From positions 23,009-87,008 of the forward strand of contig JBBDJG010000028.1 in NCBI GenBank assembly GCA_040880005.1: a DNA stretch of 64,000 bases, read 5' to 3'. Origin of the DNA: JBBDJG01 sp040880005. GTDB lineage: Bacteria > Actinomycetota > Thermoleophilia > Solirubrobacterales > JBBDJG01. Below are positions 41,257-51,242 of this stretch, one piece after another. Every line of letters begins with the position of its first letter. Position 1 is the first letter of the stretch. Below the pieces are notes generated by a model. That model saw only the letters and a program-made list of their open reading frames with translations. It did no database searches and was not told the DNA's origin. Position numbers and translations under genes: made by a program.

Positions 41257-42137
41257 GGAGCCGGCGCGATCAAACGCAAGCGCTTGGGCAGCACGGTCAC
41301 CCGTGCCGGCAGTTGGGTCAAGGGATCGCCGTCCGCGTAGACGTCGAACGGCCTGTCCGCGGCGATCTCTATCACGCGCGCACGGTGCATGACGATCTCC
41401 TCGCTGTGCACGTGCTTGCCCGAGAACACCTTGGGCAGGTTGGCGATGAAGCGACGCTTGGGAACGTCGCGCACGAAGATGACGTCCAGCAGTCCGTCCG
41501 ACGGGTCCGCGCTCGGCGCGACCTTCATCCCGCCACCGTAGTAGGCAGAGTTCGCCACCACCACGTTGTAGCCGCGAAAGCTCTGCTCGGCGCCGTCCAG
41601 AGTCACGGTGAACGTGGCCGCTTTCCAGCTCGCCAGCGCGCGGATCGCGGCATACGCGTACACGAGGTTGCCGCGCATGAAACGCGTTTGGTTGGCGATG
41701 CGGTTGGCGACCGAGTCGTAGCCAACCGAGGCGATGCACGCGAACGGACGGCCGTTCGCCTCGCCGAGGTCGAGCGCACGTTCGACGCCCGTCGCAAGTA
41801 CCCGGCACGCCTCGCGCACGTCCCCGGGGATGCCAAGCGCTCGCGCGAAATCGTTACCGCGGCCCGCGGGCAGTACGCCCATCACTCCCTCGCCTCGCAG
41901 CGCGCCGGCGAGCGCGCCAACGAGCCCGTCGCCACCCAGCGCCACCACGACCTCACCTGCCGCCGCCGCTTCGCGCGCCAGCTCGCCACCGTGCTCGATG
42001 TCGCGCGACTCGATCACACGATGGGGAAGGCCGAGCTGAGCCAGTTCGGCCTCGACGTCGCCCAGCACACGCAGAGGCTTTCCACCAGCGGAGGTCGGGT
42101 TCATGATGATCGCGAGGCGCCGGCGATGTTCGCTCAT
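41253..42137 (-). CDS. Diacylglycerol/sphingosine kinase-like lipid kinase (YegS/DgkB type)
   Basis: 294 residues. NAD-kinase-like fold: IIMNPTSAGGKPL near the N-terminus, the catalytic VVALGGDGLVGALAGAL and GVLPAGRGNDFARALGIP, then ASVGYDSVAN and APSADPSDGLLDVIFV. Probably phosphorylates diacylglycerol or a related lipid alcohol. It is wedged, with 4-bp overlaps on both sides, between two methyltransferase genes. Confidence 0.9.
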   Translation of the reverse strand: MSEHRRRLAIIMNPTSAGGKPLRVLGDVEAELAQLGLPHRVIESRDIEHGGELAREAAAAGEVVVALGGDGLVGALAGALRGEGVMGVLPAGRGNDFARALGIPGDVREACRVLATGVERALDLGEANGRPFACIASVGYDSVANRIANQTRFMRGNLVYAYAAIRALASWKAATFTVTLDGAEQSFRGYNVVVANSAYYGGGMKVAPSADPSDGLLDVIFVRDVPKRRFIANLPKVFSGKHVHSEEIVMHRARVIEIAADRPFDVYADGDPLTQLPARVTVLPKRLRLIAPAP

Positions 42138-42772
42138 GCGGGCGGGCGCCTCGCCACGAAGTACGTGCCTTCCGCAACGGAGCTGCTTGCAACAGCCTCG
42201 AGCCCGCGGCGGGCGAATCCGCGGCGCAGCGCTCTGGGGCTGGTGTAGAAGGGCGTACGGGCGCCGCTCGAAGACGCGTGCACCAGATGTCCACCCGGCG
42301 CGAGCAATTCGCTCAGGGGCTCGAAGAAGGGGGGCATGTTGAGCATTGCTATCAGGTCGAAGCGGCCGGGCTCGTTCAGCCGGGAGATGTCGGCGGTCTC
42401 GAAGCGCACGCTGGACGACCTCTGCCGGGCCTTGTCGCGGGCGCCGGCGATCATCTCCGCGGACAGATCGATCCCGAGCACGTCGGCGTGTGCAAAGCGC
42501 TCCGCCAGCAGCAGCGCCACCGAGCCGGTTCCGGTGCCGACGTCGAGGATCCTGTCGGGTGGCGAATCGACGTGGGCGAGAGCCGCGACGATCGTCGCAA
42601 GATGGTCGGGAGAGTCGGGCTCTACGCGCTCGTCCCAGACGTCCGCCGCGGCGTCGAAGAAGCGCCTCACGACAGGCCGCGTCAACGGCCAGCTCCAGGG
42701 CGCGAACGCGATCAGGTTGTTGATCGCACGCCCGGTCAAGCGGACTCTGCGCGAGGGCCCGGAGCGTGTCAT
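42134..42772 (-). CDS. Class I SAM-dependent methyltransferase (UbiE-like)
   Basis: 212 residues. Motif I ILDVGTGTGSVALLLAERF, GIDLSAEMIAGARDKA and FDLIAMLNMPPFFEPLSELLAPGGHLVHASSSG. First gene of the three-gene minus-strand unit with the lipid kinase. The start ATG 42772 lies 44 bp from the divergent GGCT gene. Substrate unknown; lipid or quinone methylation is possible from fold and neighbours. Confidence 0.87.
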   Translation of the reverse strand: MTRSGPSRRVRLTGRAINNLIAFAPWSWPLTRPVVRRFFDAAADVWDERVEPDSPDHLATIVAALAHVDSPPDRILDVGTGTGSVALLLAERFAHADVLGIDLSAEMIAGARDKARQRSSSVRFETADISRLNEPGRFDLIAMLNMPPFFEPLSELLAPGGHLVHASSSGARTPFYTSPRALRRGFARRGLEAVASSSVAEGTYFVARRPPA

Positions 42773-42815
42773 GGTGTGCGTGCGGTTGCTGCGGAAATGG
42801 CGACTGGACTATGAC

Positions 42816-43397
42816 ATGAGGCGCGCGACGTATGTATTTGGATACGGGTCGCTGGTGACGGTTGGGGGCCGGCGCCCCTCGCGCGACCCGGACGGGCAGG
42901 ACCCCGATCGCTACGTGACCGACCTGCTCGGCATGCGGCGCACCTGGGGCGTCGCGATGGACAACACGTGCACGATCCCCGGCTACAAGTACTACGTCGA
43001 TCGGGCGACCGGGGAGCGGCTGGAGCTGTCGGTTGCGTTTCTCGACCTCGTCGAGCACTCGACGATCGCTGTCAACGGACTGTGCTTTCGGATCGAGCCC
43101 GACGAGCTGAGCGCGCTCGACGAGCGCGAAAGAAACTACGCGCGGATCGATGTGACAGACAGAGTCGCCTTGCCGCTGGGCCGGGTGTGGACCTACCTGG
43201 GCAGCGAGGCTGGACGCCAGCGATTTGACACCGGGAAGAAGAACGGATGGGCGGCGATCGAGCGCGGGTACCGCGACGCGGTGGAGGAAGGCTTCCGGCG
43301 GCTCGGCACCGACGAGCATGCGCGCTACGTGGCTTCGACCGAGCCGGCCGAGCTGCCGGTGCTGGATCTGAAGCGAATCGACCTCAGCGCACCGTGA
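42816..43397 (+). CDS. Gamma-glutamylcyclotransferase-like protein
   Basis: 193 residues from ATG 42816. The hallmark GGCT loop YVFGYGSLV is at residues 5-13, and the putative catalytic Glu is in LSALDERERNYARIDV. Family members cut gamma-glutamyl peptides to 5-oxoproline; the natural substrate here is unknown. Its 3' end overlaps the cupredoxin gene on the other strand by 14 bp. Confidence 0.82.
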   Translation: MRRATYVFGYGSLVTVGGRRPSRDPDGQDPDRYVTDLLGMRRTWGVAMDNTCTIPGYKYYVDRATGERLELSVAFLDLVEHSTIAVNGLCFRIEPDELSALDERERNYARIDVTDRVALPLGRVWTYLGSEAGRQRFDTGKKNGWAAIERGYRDAVEEGFRRLGTDEHARYVASTEPAELPVLDLKRIDLSAP

Positions 43398-43758
43398 GGG
43401 CCCCGTGCATCCCGAGCCGGCGATGCCCGGGCACCGAGCAGATCATCGTGTAGCGGCCGGGCGGCAGGTCCAGCTTCAGCCTGCGTTTGCTTTTCCCCAG
43501 GAACGTGCCGGTGCCGATCAGCTTGCGTGACCGCTCAAGCGTGCCCCGAGGCCTCTCGACGGTGAGATTGTGGGCGATGTCGCCCTCGTTTAGGACCGTG
43601 AGGGTCGCGCCGGATTCGACTGTCAGCGACTCGGGCACGAACTCGTACTCGTCCATCACGATCGTGTCGGTCGCAACGGCGCGATGCTGACCGCCGCATC
43701 CCGCGACGGCAAGGGCCGACGTCAACACGAGAGCTGCCGGCAGTACGCGTGGTGCCAT
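43384..43758 (-). CDS. Lipoprotein cupredoxin (blue copper protein)
   Basis: 124 residues. Signal peptide with lipobox LAVAGC (Cys21), so membrane-anchored outside the cell. Plastocyanin-like type 1 copper set: His63 (AHNLT), Cys107, His112 and Met117 (ICSVPGHRRLGMHG). Likely an electron carrier or copper-binding protein; no oxidase or nitrite reductase gene adjoins. Start ATG 43758 from the signal peptide; longer upstream frame looks non-coding. Confidence 0.87.
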   Translation of the reverse strand: MAPRVLPAALVLTSALAVAGCGGQHRAVATDTIVMDEYEFVPESLTVESGATLTVLNEGDIAHNLTVERPRGTLERSRKLIGTGTFLGKSKRRLKLDLPPGRYTMICSVPGHRRLGMHGALTVR

Positions 43759-43814
43759 GGCCGCCACATTAGCGAGCGTCTGCTCGGAGAGCCGTTGTCT
43801 GTAAGCTCGTCGGC

Positions 43815-44474
43815 GTGCGCGGGACTGGAAGGCACCGAACTGTGGCAATCGCGGCCGTGGGCGCGTTGGCACTGGCGGGATGCGGCGGCGGGGGAGGGGA
43901 CAAGAAGGCGTCCAAGCCCGAGTGCAAGGACGTGGCACAGCCGGCCGCGAGACAGAGCGCCGACCACAAACGCCCCACGCTGCGCCTCAATCCTCGCAAG
44001 ACTTACACCGCGACGGTGGTGACGAGCTGCGGCACCTTCGCAGTCGAGCTGGACGTCAAACGCGCCCCTCGTACGGGCGGGTCGTTCGTGACGCTCGCTC
44101 GCCACGGGTTCTACGACGGTCTGACCTTCCACCGGATTGCTGCGGGCTTCGTGGTTCAGGGAGGCGATCCCAACGGCGACGGCAGCGGAGGCCCCGGCTA
44201 CTCGATCACGGAGAAGCCGCCCGGCGACCTCGCCTACTCGCAGGGAACGGTAGCGATGGCGAAGACCGGCAACGAGCCGCCCGGCACGTCTGGAAGCCAG
44301 TTTTTCGTCGTCACCGCGGACAGCGATCTGCCGCCCGAGTACGCGCTGCTCGGGACGGTCGTCAAGGGCCTCGACGTGGTTCAGGCGATCGAGGCCGTCG
44401 GGACGGGCGCCGGATCCGACGGACCGCCGGCCAAGCCGGTCGTGATCGAGAAGGTCACGATCACGGAAACGTGA
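43815..44474 (+). CDS. Lipoprotein cyclophilin-type peptidyl-prolyl isomerase
   Basis: 219 residues from GTG 43815. Signal peptide with lipobox ALAGC (Cys23), then a Gly/Lys linker and a cyclophilin domain: FVTLARHGFYDGLTFHRIAAGFVVQGGDP, GTVAMAKTGNEPPGTSGSQFFV. Catalytic Arg and Phe/Gln positions are kept. Assists folding of exported proteins. Divergent from the cupredoxin lipoprotein. Confidence 0.92.
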   Translation: MRGTGRHRTVAIAAVGALALAGCGGGGGDKKASKPECKDVAQPAARQSADHKRPTLRLNPRKTYTATVVTSCGTFAVELDVKRAPRTGGSFVTLARHGFYDGLTFHRIAAGFVVQGGDPNGDGSGGPGYSITEKPPGDLAYSQGTVAMAKTGNEPPGTSGSQFFVVTADSDLPPEYALLGTVVKGLDVVQAIEAVGTGAGSDGPPAKPVVIEKVTITET

Positions 44475-44504
44475 TTCCGATTTCTCCTTAGACGGCAAAA
44501 TCGG
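44460..44504 (+). terminator. Hairpins at the end of the cyclophilin gene
   Basis: ATCACG-GAAA-CGTGAT (44460-44475, GNRA-type loop) spans the stop codon; CCGATTT / AAATCGG (44477-44483, 44498-44504) follows. No T-tract. Plausible terminator or mRNA 3'-end protector. Confidence 0.45.
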
Positions 44505-44566
44505 TAGCTGCGAAGGCACGTCTCCCGACCGGTCGTCCAGTTACCCGTTCATTCGGCCATGAGGTC

Positions 44567-44595
44567 TTCACATAGTGCGAGCGAGCATCTATGAT
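44567..44595 (+). promoter_or_regulatory. Strong promoter of the MEDS gene
   Basis: TTCACA (44567-44572), 17-bp spacer, TATGAT (44590-44595): each box differs from consensus at one position. The -10 ends 6 nt before GTG 44602, predicting a leaderless mRNA and deciding the start codon. Confidence 0.75.
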
Positions 44596-44601
44596 CGGCG
44601 C

Positions 44602-45225
44602 GTGCCTGCCTTTGAGTGTTTGGTGTGCGGCACGTCCTTCTATTCGCTTGGACAGTCGCGGTCACGCTGCCATACCTGCGGTGGCGACCACTTCCATGCG
44701 TCTGCACCGGGCCAGTCGGCCCACCGGTTTCCGCGCAGCTTCTACCCCGGCGAGCACGCGTCGCTCATATACAAGAAGGACGAGCGGTTGCTCGATCTGG
44801 CCGTTCCCTACATAAGAGCTGGCCTGGCGTCCGACCAGCGGGTGGTCGTCGTGCTCGACGGCGAGGCTCGCGACTTGATCTGCGCGCGGCTGCGGGCCGA
44901 CGAGGCCGGCGCCGTGGACTTCGTGGCGCCCGCAGACATATACGGCGACCCTTTCGACGCCTCGCGCACGCGCGACCTCCACGCGGCGATGGTTGACGAA
45001 GCCGACGAGGTCGTCCGGCTGCTCGGGGGCCTTGACCGCGGCGCCGCACGCTCGATCGACCCCGCCGAGTACGCGCTGCTCGAACACCAGTCCGAAGCGC
45101 TCTTCGACAAAGGGCTCGTCGCGCTGTGCCTGTTCGACGCCCGCTACTGCTCGGTGGACCTGCTGGACGTAGCCGCCGCCCACCCGCTGCTGGCGGGGGG
45201 CGACGTGGTGCACCTGGCCGCCTGA
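44602..45225 (+). CDS. Zinc-ribbon plus MEDS-domain sensory protein
   Basis: 207 residues from GTG 44602. The N-terminal 25 residues form a Cys4 ribbon (ECLVCGTSF ... RCHTCGGDHF). The rest matches the MEDS (methanogen/methylotroph DcmR sensory) domain: ASLIYKKDERLLDLAVPYIRAGLASDQRVVVVLD, then LLEHQSEALFDKGLVALCLFDARYC. MEDS proteins are thought to sense small ligands and regulate partners such as sigma-factor or kinase modules, none of which adjoin here. GTG 44575 would lie upstream of the predicted transcript start. Confidence 0.8.
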   Translation: MPAFECLVCGTSFYSLGQSRSRCHTCGGDHFHASAPGQSAHRFPRSFYPGEHASLIYKKDERLLDLAVPYIRAGLASDQRVVVVLDGEARDLICARLRADEAGAVDFVAPADIYGDPFDASRTRDLHAAMVDEADEVVRLLGGLDRGAARSIDPAEYALLEHQSEALFDKGLVALCLFDARYCSVDLLDVAAAHPLLAGGDVVHLAA

Positions 45226-45301
45226 GCAGGTCGAAAAAAGGGGCCCGCTGCACGGTCGCGCCCGGCGGGGTTTTCCCCTGCAAAAGCCCGCTGTTACCCT
45301 T

Positions 45302-45556
45302 CGGGGCGTTGGTGAGCGCAGCCCGGAGGATTGCGATGGCTCCAGCTTCCAGGCGTTGACCTCGACCAGCCACAACCTGATCGAGAACACAGTCGGCTGC
45401 ACGGTTGCCGGCGACACGACCGGCAACATCGTCGGGTCCGACCCGGCGCTGGGCCCGCTGGATGACAACGGCGGTCCAACCGAGACCCACGCCCCGCTCG
45501 CGGGCAGCCCGGCGATCGATGCCGGCAGCGGTGACTGCCCGCCGAGCACTAGTTAG
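45302..45556 (+). pseudogene. C-terminal fragment of a choice-of-anchor Q / beta-helix surface protein
   Basis: The frame from about 45323 reads PEDCDGSSFQALTSTSHNLIE, then GNIVGSDPALGPLDDNGGPTETHAPLAGSP and AIDAGSGDCP before a stop. This is the end of the right-handed beta-helix and the choice-of-anchor Q motif of large secreted proteins. No start, no beta-helix repeats upstream and no anchor downstream, so a remnant. The rest of 45226-45806 (GGGG-TTTT-CCCC near 45277, otherwise plain sequence) shows no gene. Confidence 0.65.
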
Positions 45557-45806
45557 TCTCGACTCGATTGGGCGGCCCTTTAGTGGACCGGGTCAGGCGC
45601 AGCCGGCCGTTGCGGACACGAGCGGGTTCACATAACCCTTATTATCGGGCATTGCGCCACGAAGGCTCCGAGAGTGCCGTCCAGGTCCGGTGCGCCTCTT
45701 TTCAGTCCAGCCCGCGGGGTGCCGATCAACCCGGTATCGGCCCGGGACGGCCGGCGTGCGGCCTTATCCCCCGGTACAGCGAACCGCTCGCGCACAGGGA
45801 GGCCGC

Positions 45807-46868
45807 ATGCCTCGAGCCCAGCAGCAACTGATCGCCCGAACGGCATCTGCCCTGTGGGCGGCGATCGCCCTTTCAGCCCTGACCGCTCGAGCGCGGCCGT
45901 TGGAGCTGGCAAGCGAAAACGTGACGGTGCTGGAGACGGCCGCGTTGTTCGCGCTGGCGATGTCGCTGGTGTCACTCGGGTCTGGTTGGCATCGAGTCGC
46001 GCGCCCCTTCTACATTGGCATGGCGACCGCAATGACACTCGACGTCGCGGCGATCTACTACTTCGGAGGCTCCCTGCGTGGCGAGTTCTCGCTTCTGTTC
46101 ACGTTTGTCGTGGTCTTCACGGCGTACTTCTTCCCACGGCGAGTCGTTGCGTCCCAGCTCGTCCTCATTGCGGCGCTGATGGCCGGAAGGGTCTTCGTGA
46201 TGGGAGTCGAGGATCTTCCGGCGGCCGAGATAGTGCGCATGTGGATGCTCGTGCCGGCCCTCGTGCTGGTTGCGTGGTTGGTGTCGTTTCTCCGCGCTCG
46301 CGTGGAGCAACGGGAGGTCGAGCTGAGAGCACAGAGCAGCCAGGACGTGGTCAGCGGCCTGCTGAGTGCGATCGGGTTCGGCCGCAAGCTGGAGGAGGAG
46401 CTCGCCCGTGCATCGGCTGCCGGGGTTCCGGCGACCGTGGTGGTCGTCGAGCTGGGAGGCAAGGGGATCGAGGGCGATTCGGAGTCCTCCGCGAGGCTGG
46501 AGCGCACGGTCGGCAGAGCGATAGCCGGGCGACTGCGGCCCGATGATCATGCTGCGCGAATCGGGGAACTGCGCTTTGCGATCGTTGCGCCCGGATGTGA
46601 CGCACACGCCGGTCGCCAGCAGGCCGCGCAGTTGGCAGAGGCTGTGCGAGAACGGATGATGCAACTAGGCTATACGGGCGAAGGGCTGGAGATTTCGATC
46701 GGGTGCGCGAGCTTTCCTCAGGACGCGTCGCTGCCGGAAGATCTGCTGCCGGCGGCGGTGCGCGCCATGGCTGCGCTGCCCCTGCAAAGTGGACGCCCCG
46801 AGCACTCCGGGCCTCCCGTCCAGTCCGCGCCGGCGAGCACCCGCTCTGCCACGGTGCACCCTCTCTAG
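45807..46868 (+). CDS. Six-TM membrane protein with degenerate GGDEF domain, copy 1
   Basis: 353 residues from ATG 45807 (AGGGAGG ribosome-binding site). About six hydrophobic segments to residue ~170, then a GGDEF-fold domain beginning QDVVSGLLSAIGFGRKLEEEL. The signature, normally RIGGDEF, reads RIGELRF, so GTP binding and c-di-GMP synthesis are unlikely; no inhibitory-site RxxD. Its paralogue follows after 153 bp. Could sense c-di-GMP state, act as a scaffold, or be a pseudo-cyclase. Confidence 0.8.
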   Translation: MPRAQQQLIARTASALWAAIALSALTARARPLELASENVTVLETAALFALAMSLVSLGSGWHRVARPFYIGMATAMTLDVAAIYYFGGSLRGEFSLLFTFVVVFTAYFFPRRVVASQLVLIAALMAGRVFVMGVEDLPAAEIVRMWMLVPALVLVAWLVSFLRARVEQREVELRAQSSQDVVSGLLSAIGFGRKLEEELARASAAGVPATVVVVELGGKGIEGDSESSARLERTVGRAIAGRLRPDDHAARIGELRFAIVAPGCDAHAGRQQAAQLAEAVRERMMQLGYTGEGLEISIGCASFPQDASLPEDLLPAAVRAMAALPLQSGRPEHSGPPVQSAPASTRSATVHPL

Positions 46869-46944
46869 CGCGACCCGGACGGGCCTCAGAGCCATTCTTG
46901 CCTTGAGCGGACGGGCCGATCTGCCGACATAGAGGGCACGGTGT

Positions 46945-46964
46945 GCCACCGAGCCCCCGGTGGC
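46945..46964 (+). promoter_or_regulatory. Leader hairpin before GGDEF copy 2
   Basis: GCCACCG-AGCCCC-CGGTGGC, perfect 7-bp stem followed by GCAAAAGG, about 58 bp before the ATG. Possibly a regulatory RNA structure; a c-di-GMP riboswitch was considered and not supported. Confidence 0.35.
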
Positions 46965-47021
46965 GCAAAAGGCGTCCTCCCCACTTCGGGCACCCTGAAC
47001 ACGATCGACGACAAGCACCTG

Positions 47022-48068
47022 ATGTCTCGAATCGCGGCGGCGATCTGGGCCGCGATCGCGTTCTTTGCCGCCGTGTCGACCGTTGGCAGCCTGCAACCCA
47101 CGGGCGCCGACTTGGAGTTGATGCGCGGGATCGCCGTCAGCGCGTCGGTGCTCGCCGTCGCCACCATGCTGATCGCCTGGGAACGCCTGCCCAAGGCTGC
47201 ATTCAACGTGCCGCTCTTGCTGATGACGGCGACGATCGGGGCTCTCGTTTACGCGGAGGGAGCGGTACGGACCGACCTCACCCTGCTGTTCGCGTTCCTC
47301 GTGGTGTTCGCCGCCTATTTCCTGCCATGGCGTAGCAGCGCAGTTCAACTCGCCTTGATTGCGAGCGTGTTGGCTGTACGCCTGGTTACGCTCGACACGT
47401 CGCAGGCCACGGGCGACGAAGCGATCCGGCTCGTTCTGCTGCTCCCGGCGCTGGCGGCACTCGCGGTGCTGGTGGGGATCCTCAGGCGCAATGCGGCCGC
47501 CCGGGAGGCGGTGTTGATTGCGCAAGAGACCTACGACTATCAGACGGGGCTGCTGTCGAGGGAGGAGCTGAGCCGCGTCATGGACGCCGAGGTGACGCGT
47601 GCTTCCCAGCACGCCCGCCCCCTGTCGCTGGTGATGATCGATGTTTCGGGGGAGATGCTGTCTCGCGCCGAGTTCGAGCCCCAGCACCGTGCGCGCATCG
47701 CGACGATGGTCGCCCGGTCACTGTTGGGAAGGATTCGTGTCGAAGATCACGCTGCGCGCTTCGACGAATTCCGTTTCGCCGTGCTCGCTCCCGACACTGA
47801 TGGCGAGGGGGCTGCCGCATTTGGGCGGGGTCTGGTGGACGTGGTGCGCAAGCGCCTGATAACGCTCGGCTACGAAACCGAGAGCTTCGCCGTTGCTCTG
47901 GGGTGGGCGGACTACCCTCACTCGGCCCAGTCGACGAGGGCGCTGATCGACGTCGCGGCAAAGGGCGCAAACTCGCCGGGCAGCGTCGGCGACCCCTCCC
48001 AAGCTCCAAGTGCCGAGCCTCCCGTGGCACCCGCCGAAGGCCTCGGCGCCGCCGCGCCGCACGCGTAG
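47022..48068 (+). CDS. Six-TM membrane protein with degenerate GGDEF domain, copy 2
   Basis: 348 residues from ATG 47022; GTG 46941 would add 27 non-hydrophobic residues. Same design as the upstream gene: about six membrane segments, then TGLLSREELSRVMDAEVTRA and a signature reading RFDEFRF in place of RIGGDEF. The shared DHAAR before the signature shows the two are tandem duplicates that diverged. A Pro/Ala-rich C-terminal tail follows. Confidence 0.8.
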   Translation: MSRIAAAIWAAIAFFAAVSTVGSLQPTGADLELMRGIAVSASVLAVATMLIAWERLPKAAFNVPLLLMTATIGALVYAEGAVRTDLTLLFAFLVVFAAYFLPWRSSAVQLALIASVLAVRLVTLDTSQATGDEAIRLVLLLPALAALAVLVGILRRNAAAREAVLIAQETYDYQTGLLSREELSRVMDAEVTRASQHARPLSLVMIDVSGEMLSRAEFEPQHRARIATMVARSLLGRIRVEDHAARFDEFRFAVLAPDTDGEGAAAFGRGLVDVVRKRLITLGYETESFAVALGWADYPHSAQSTRALIDVAAKGANSPGSVGDPSQAPSAEPPVAPAEGLGAAAPHA

Positions 48069-48116
48069 CGACGCTCGACCCAGCGGCAATCGCGCAGCGT
48101 GCGGTAAATTGACCGC

Positions 48117-49592
48117 ATGCCCACGCGCTCCGACCGGCTAACCGCCCTCGATTCGTCATTCCTTCACCTCGAGGACGGCGTCTCACACATGCACGTCGCG
48201 TCGGTGACGATGTTCGAGGGCCCTCCCCCCTCTTACGAGGACCTGCTCGAGCACATCGAGGCGCGCCTGTCGCTGGTGCCGCGCTTTCGCCAAAGGCTGC
48301 GCTTCGTTCCGTTCGGGCAGGGCCGGCCCGTGTGGGTGGACGATCCGCACTTCAACCTCGAGTATCACGTGCGCATCACGGCGCTGCCGCCACCGGGATC
48401 CGAGCAGCAGCTGAAGAACCTCGCCAGCAGGGTCTTCGCCCAGCAACTCGACCGAAGCAAGCCGCTGTGGGAGATCTGGCTGGTCCACGGGCTCGATCGG
48501 GAGTTGGCTGACGCGGACTCGCCGCCCCGTTTCGCGCTGCTGTCGAAGACCCACCACTGTCTGGTCGATGGCGTTGCGGGGGTCGACATCACCGCTGTGC
48601 TGTTCGACACGGCACCCGTGCCCGAGACCCCTCCGGCGTCGCTCTCCTGGGAAGCGCATCCCGAGCCGACGTCGATGCAGCTGCTGGGAGAGGCGCTGAT
48701 CGAGCGAGCGACCGAGCCGGCGGAGGTGGTGCGTTCAGTCCGTGCTGCGCTACGCTCTCCACGGCGAATCGCGCGCGCCGCGCTCGATGCCACCGCGTCT
48801 GTTGGCGCGCTGGTGCGAACGGGTATGGCTGCGCCGCGCACGCCGCTCAACGTCGATATTGGCCCGCATCGCCGGTTCGACTGGGTGCGAACCGATCTCG
48901 ACCAGCTCAAGGGCGTCAAGAACGAGCTGGGAGGGACCGTAAACGACGTCGTGCTTGCCGCTGTCAGCGGAGGGCTGCGACGCTTTCTCGAGGAGCGGGG
49001 CGAGCCCGTGGGCGATCTCGAGCTGCGTGCCATGGTCCCAGTCAGCGTTCGAGCCCCCGACGAGTACGGGCAGACCGGCAACCACGTCGCGGCGATGATG
49101 GCCCCGCTTCCGATCTTCGAGCCCGACCCGGTGGAGCGCCTCAAGTTCTTGACCTCGGCACTCGATCACCTCAAGCACTCCGGCCAGGCGGTCGGGGCGC
49201 AGGTACTGACCGAGCTGAGCGGTTTCGCGCCGCCGACGGTGCTCGCGCAAGCCGCCCGCCTCCAGTCGCGCCAGCGTTTCTTCAATCTCGTGGTCACCAA
49301 CGTGCCCGGTCCGCAGATGCCGCTCTACGTGCTCGGCAGGCAGCTGCTGGACGTGTTCCCGCTCGCGCCGCTCGCCAAGCGCCAAACCGTCTGCATCGCG
49401 GTGATGAGCTACAACGGCAAGATGAACTTCGGCCTGCTGGGCGACTTCGACGCGACGCCGGATCTGAACGTGTTGGCCCGGGGAATTGCCGATTCACTGG
49501 CCGAGCTGCATGCCGCGGCCGGCTTGCCCGAACCCAAGCGGGCCCGCGTGAGCAAAGCTCGACGGTCGGATTCGACGGTCGCGCGATCGTAG
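48117..49592 (+). CDS. Wax ester synthase / diacylglycerol acyltransferase family protein
   Basis: Acyl-CoA-dependent acyltransferase making triacylglycerol or wax esters for storage. 491 residues. Condensation-domain-like fold with the catalytic HHCLVDG at 146-152, an N-terminal DSSFLHLED, and NDVVLAAVSGGLRRFL and VTNVPGPQMPLY. A TAAATT box (48105-48110) ends 6 nt before the ATG. Substrate choice cannot be read from sequence. Confidence 0.93.
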   Translation: MPTRSDRLTALDSSFLHLEDGVSHMHVASVTMFEGPPPSYEDLLEHIEARLSLVPRFRQRLRFVPFGQGRPVWVDDPHFNLEYHVRITALPPPGSEQQLKNLASRVFAQQLDRSKPLWEIWLVHGLDRELADADSPPRFALLSKTHHCLVDGVAGVDITAVLFDTAPVPETPPASLSWEAHPEPTSMQLLGEALIERATEPAEVVRSVRAALRSPRRIARAALDATASVGALVRTGMAAPRTPLNVDIGPHRRFDWVRTDLDQLKGVKNELGGTVNDVVLAAVSGGLRRFLEERGEPVGDLELRAMVPVSVRAPDEYGQTGNHVAAMMAPLPIFEPDPVERLKFLTSALDHLKHSGQAVGAQVLTELSGFAPPTVLAQAARLQSRQRFFNLVVTNVPGPQMPLYVLGRQLLDVFPLAPLAKRQTVCIAVMSYNGKMNFGLLGDFDATPDLNVLARGIADSLAELHAAAGLPEPKRARVSKARRSDSTVARS

Positions 49593-49610
49593 TCTCCGGC
49601 GACGCCTGCG

Positions 49611-49616
49611 TAGAAT
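49611..49616 (+). promoter_or_regulatory. -10 box of nadE
   Basis: TAGAAT ends 6 nt before GTG 49623, again predicting a leaderless transcript. -35 not clear. Confidence 0.5.
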
Positions 49617-49622
49617 CGGTGC

Positions 49623-51238
<1,616 letters not shown>

Positions 51239-51242
<4 letters not shown>

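Noticed and set aside
45226..45300. Riboswitch-like GCAAAAGCC after the MEDS gene
   Set aside because: Only a short match; no paired helices around it. Probably chance or part of gene debris.
46905..47010. c-di-GMP (GEMM) riboswitch before GGDEF copy 2
   Set aside because: GGTGGCGCAAAAGGC looks faintly similar, but the conserved GGCAAACC strand and the tetraloop/receptor part are missing.
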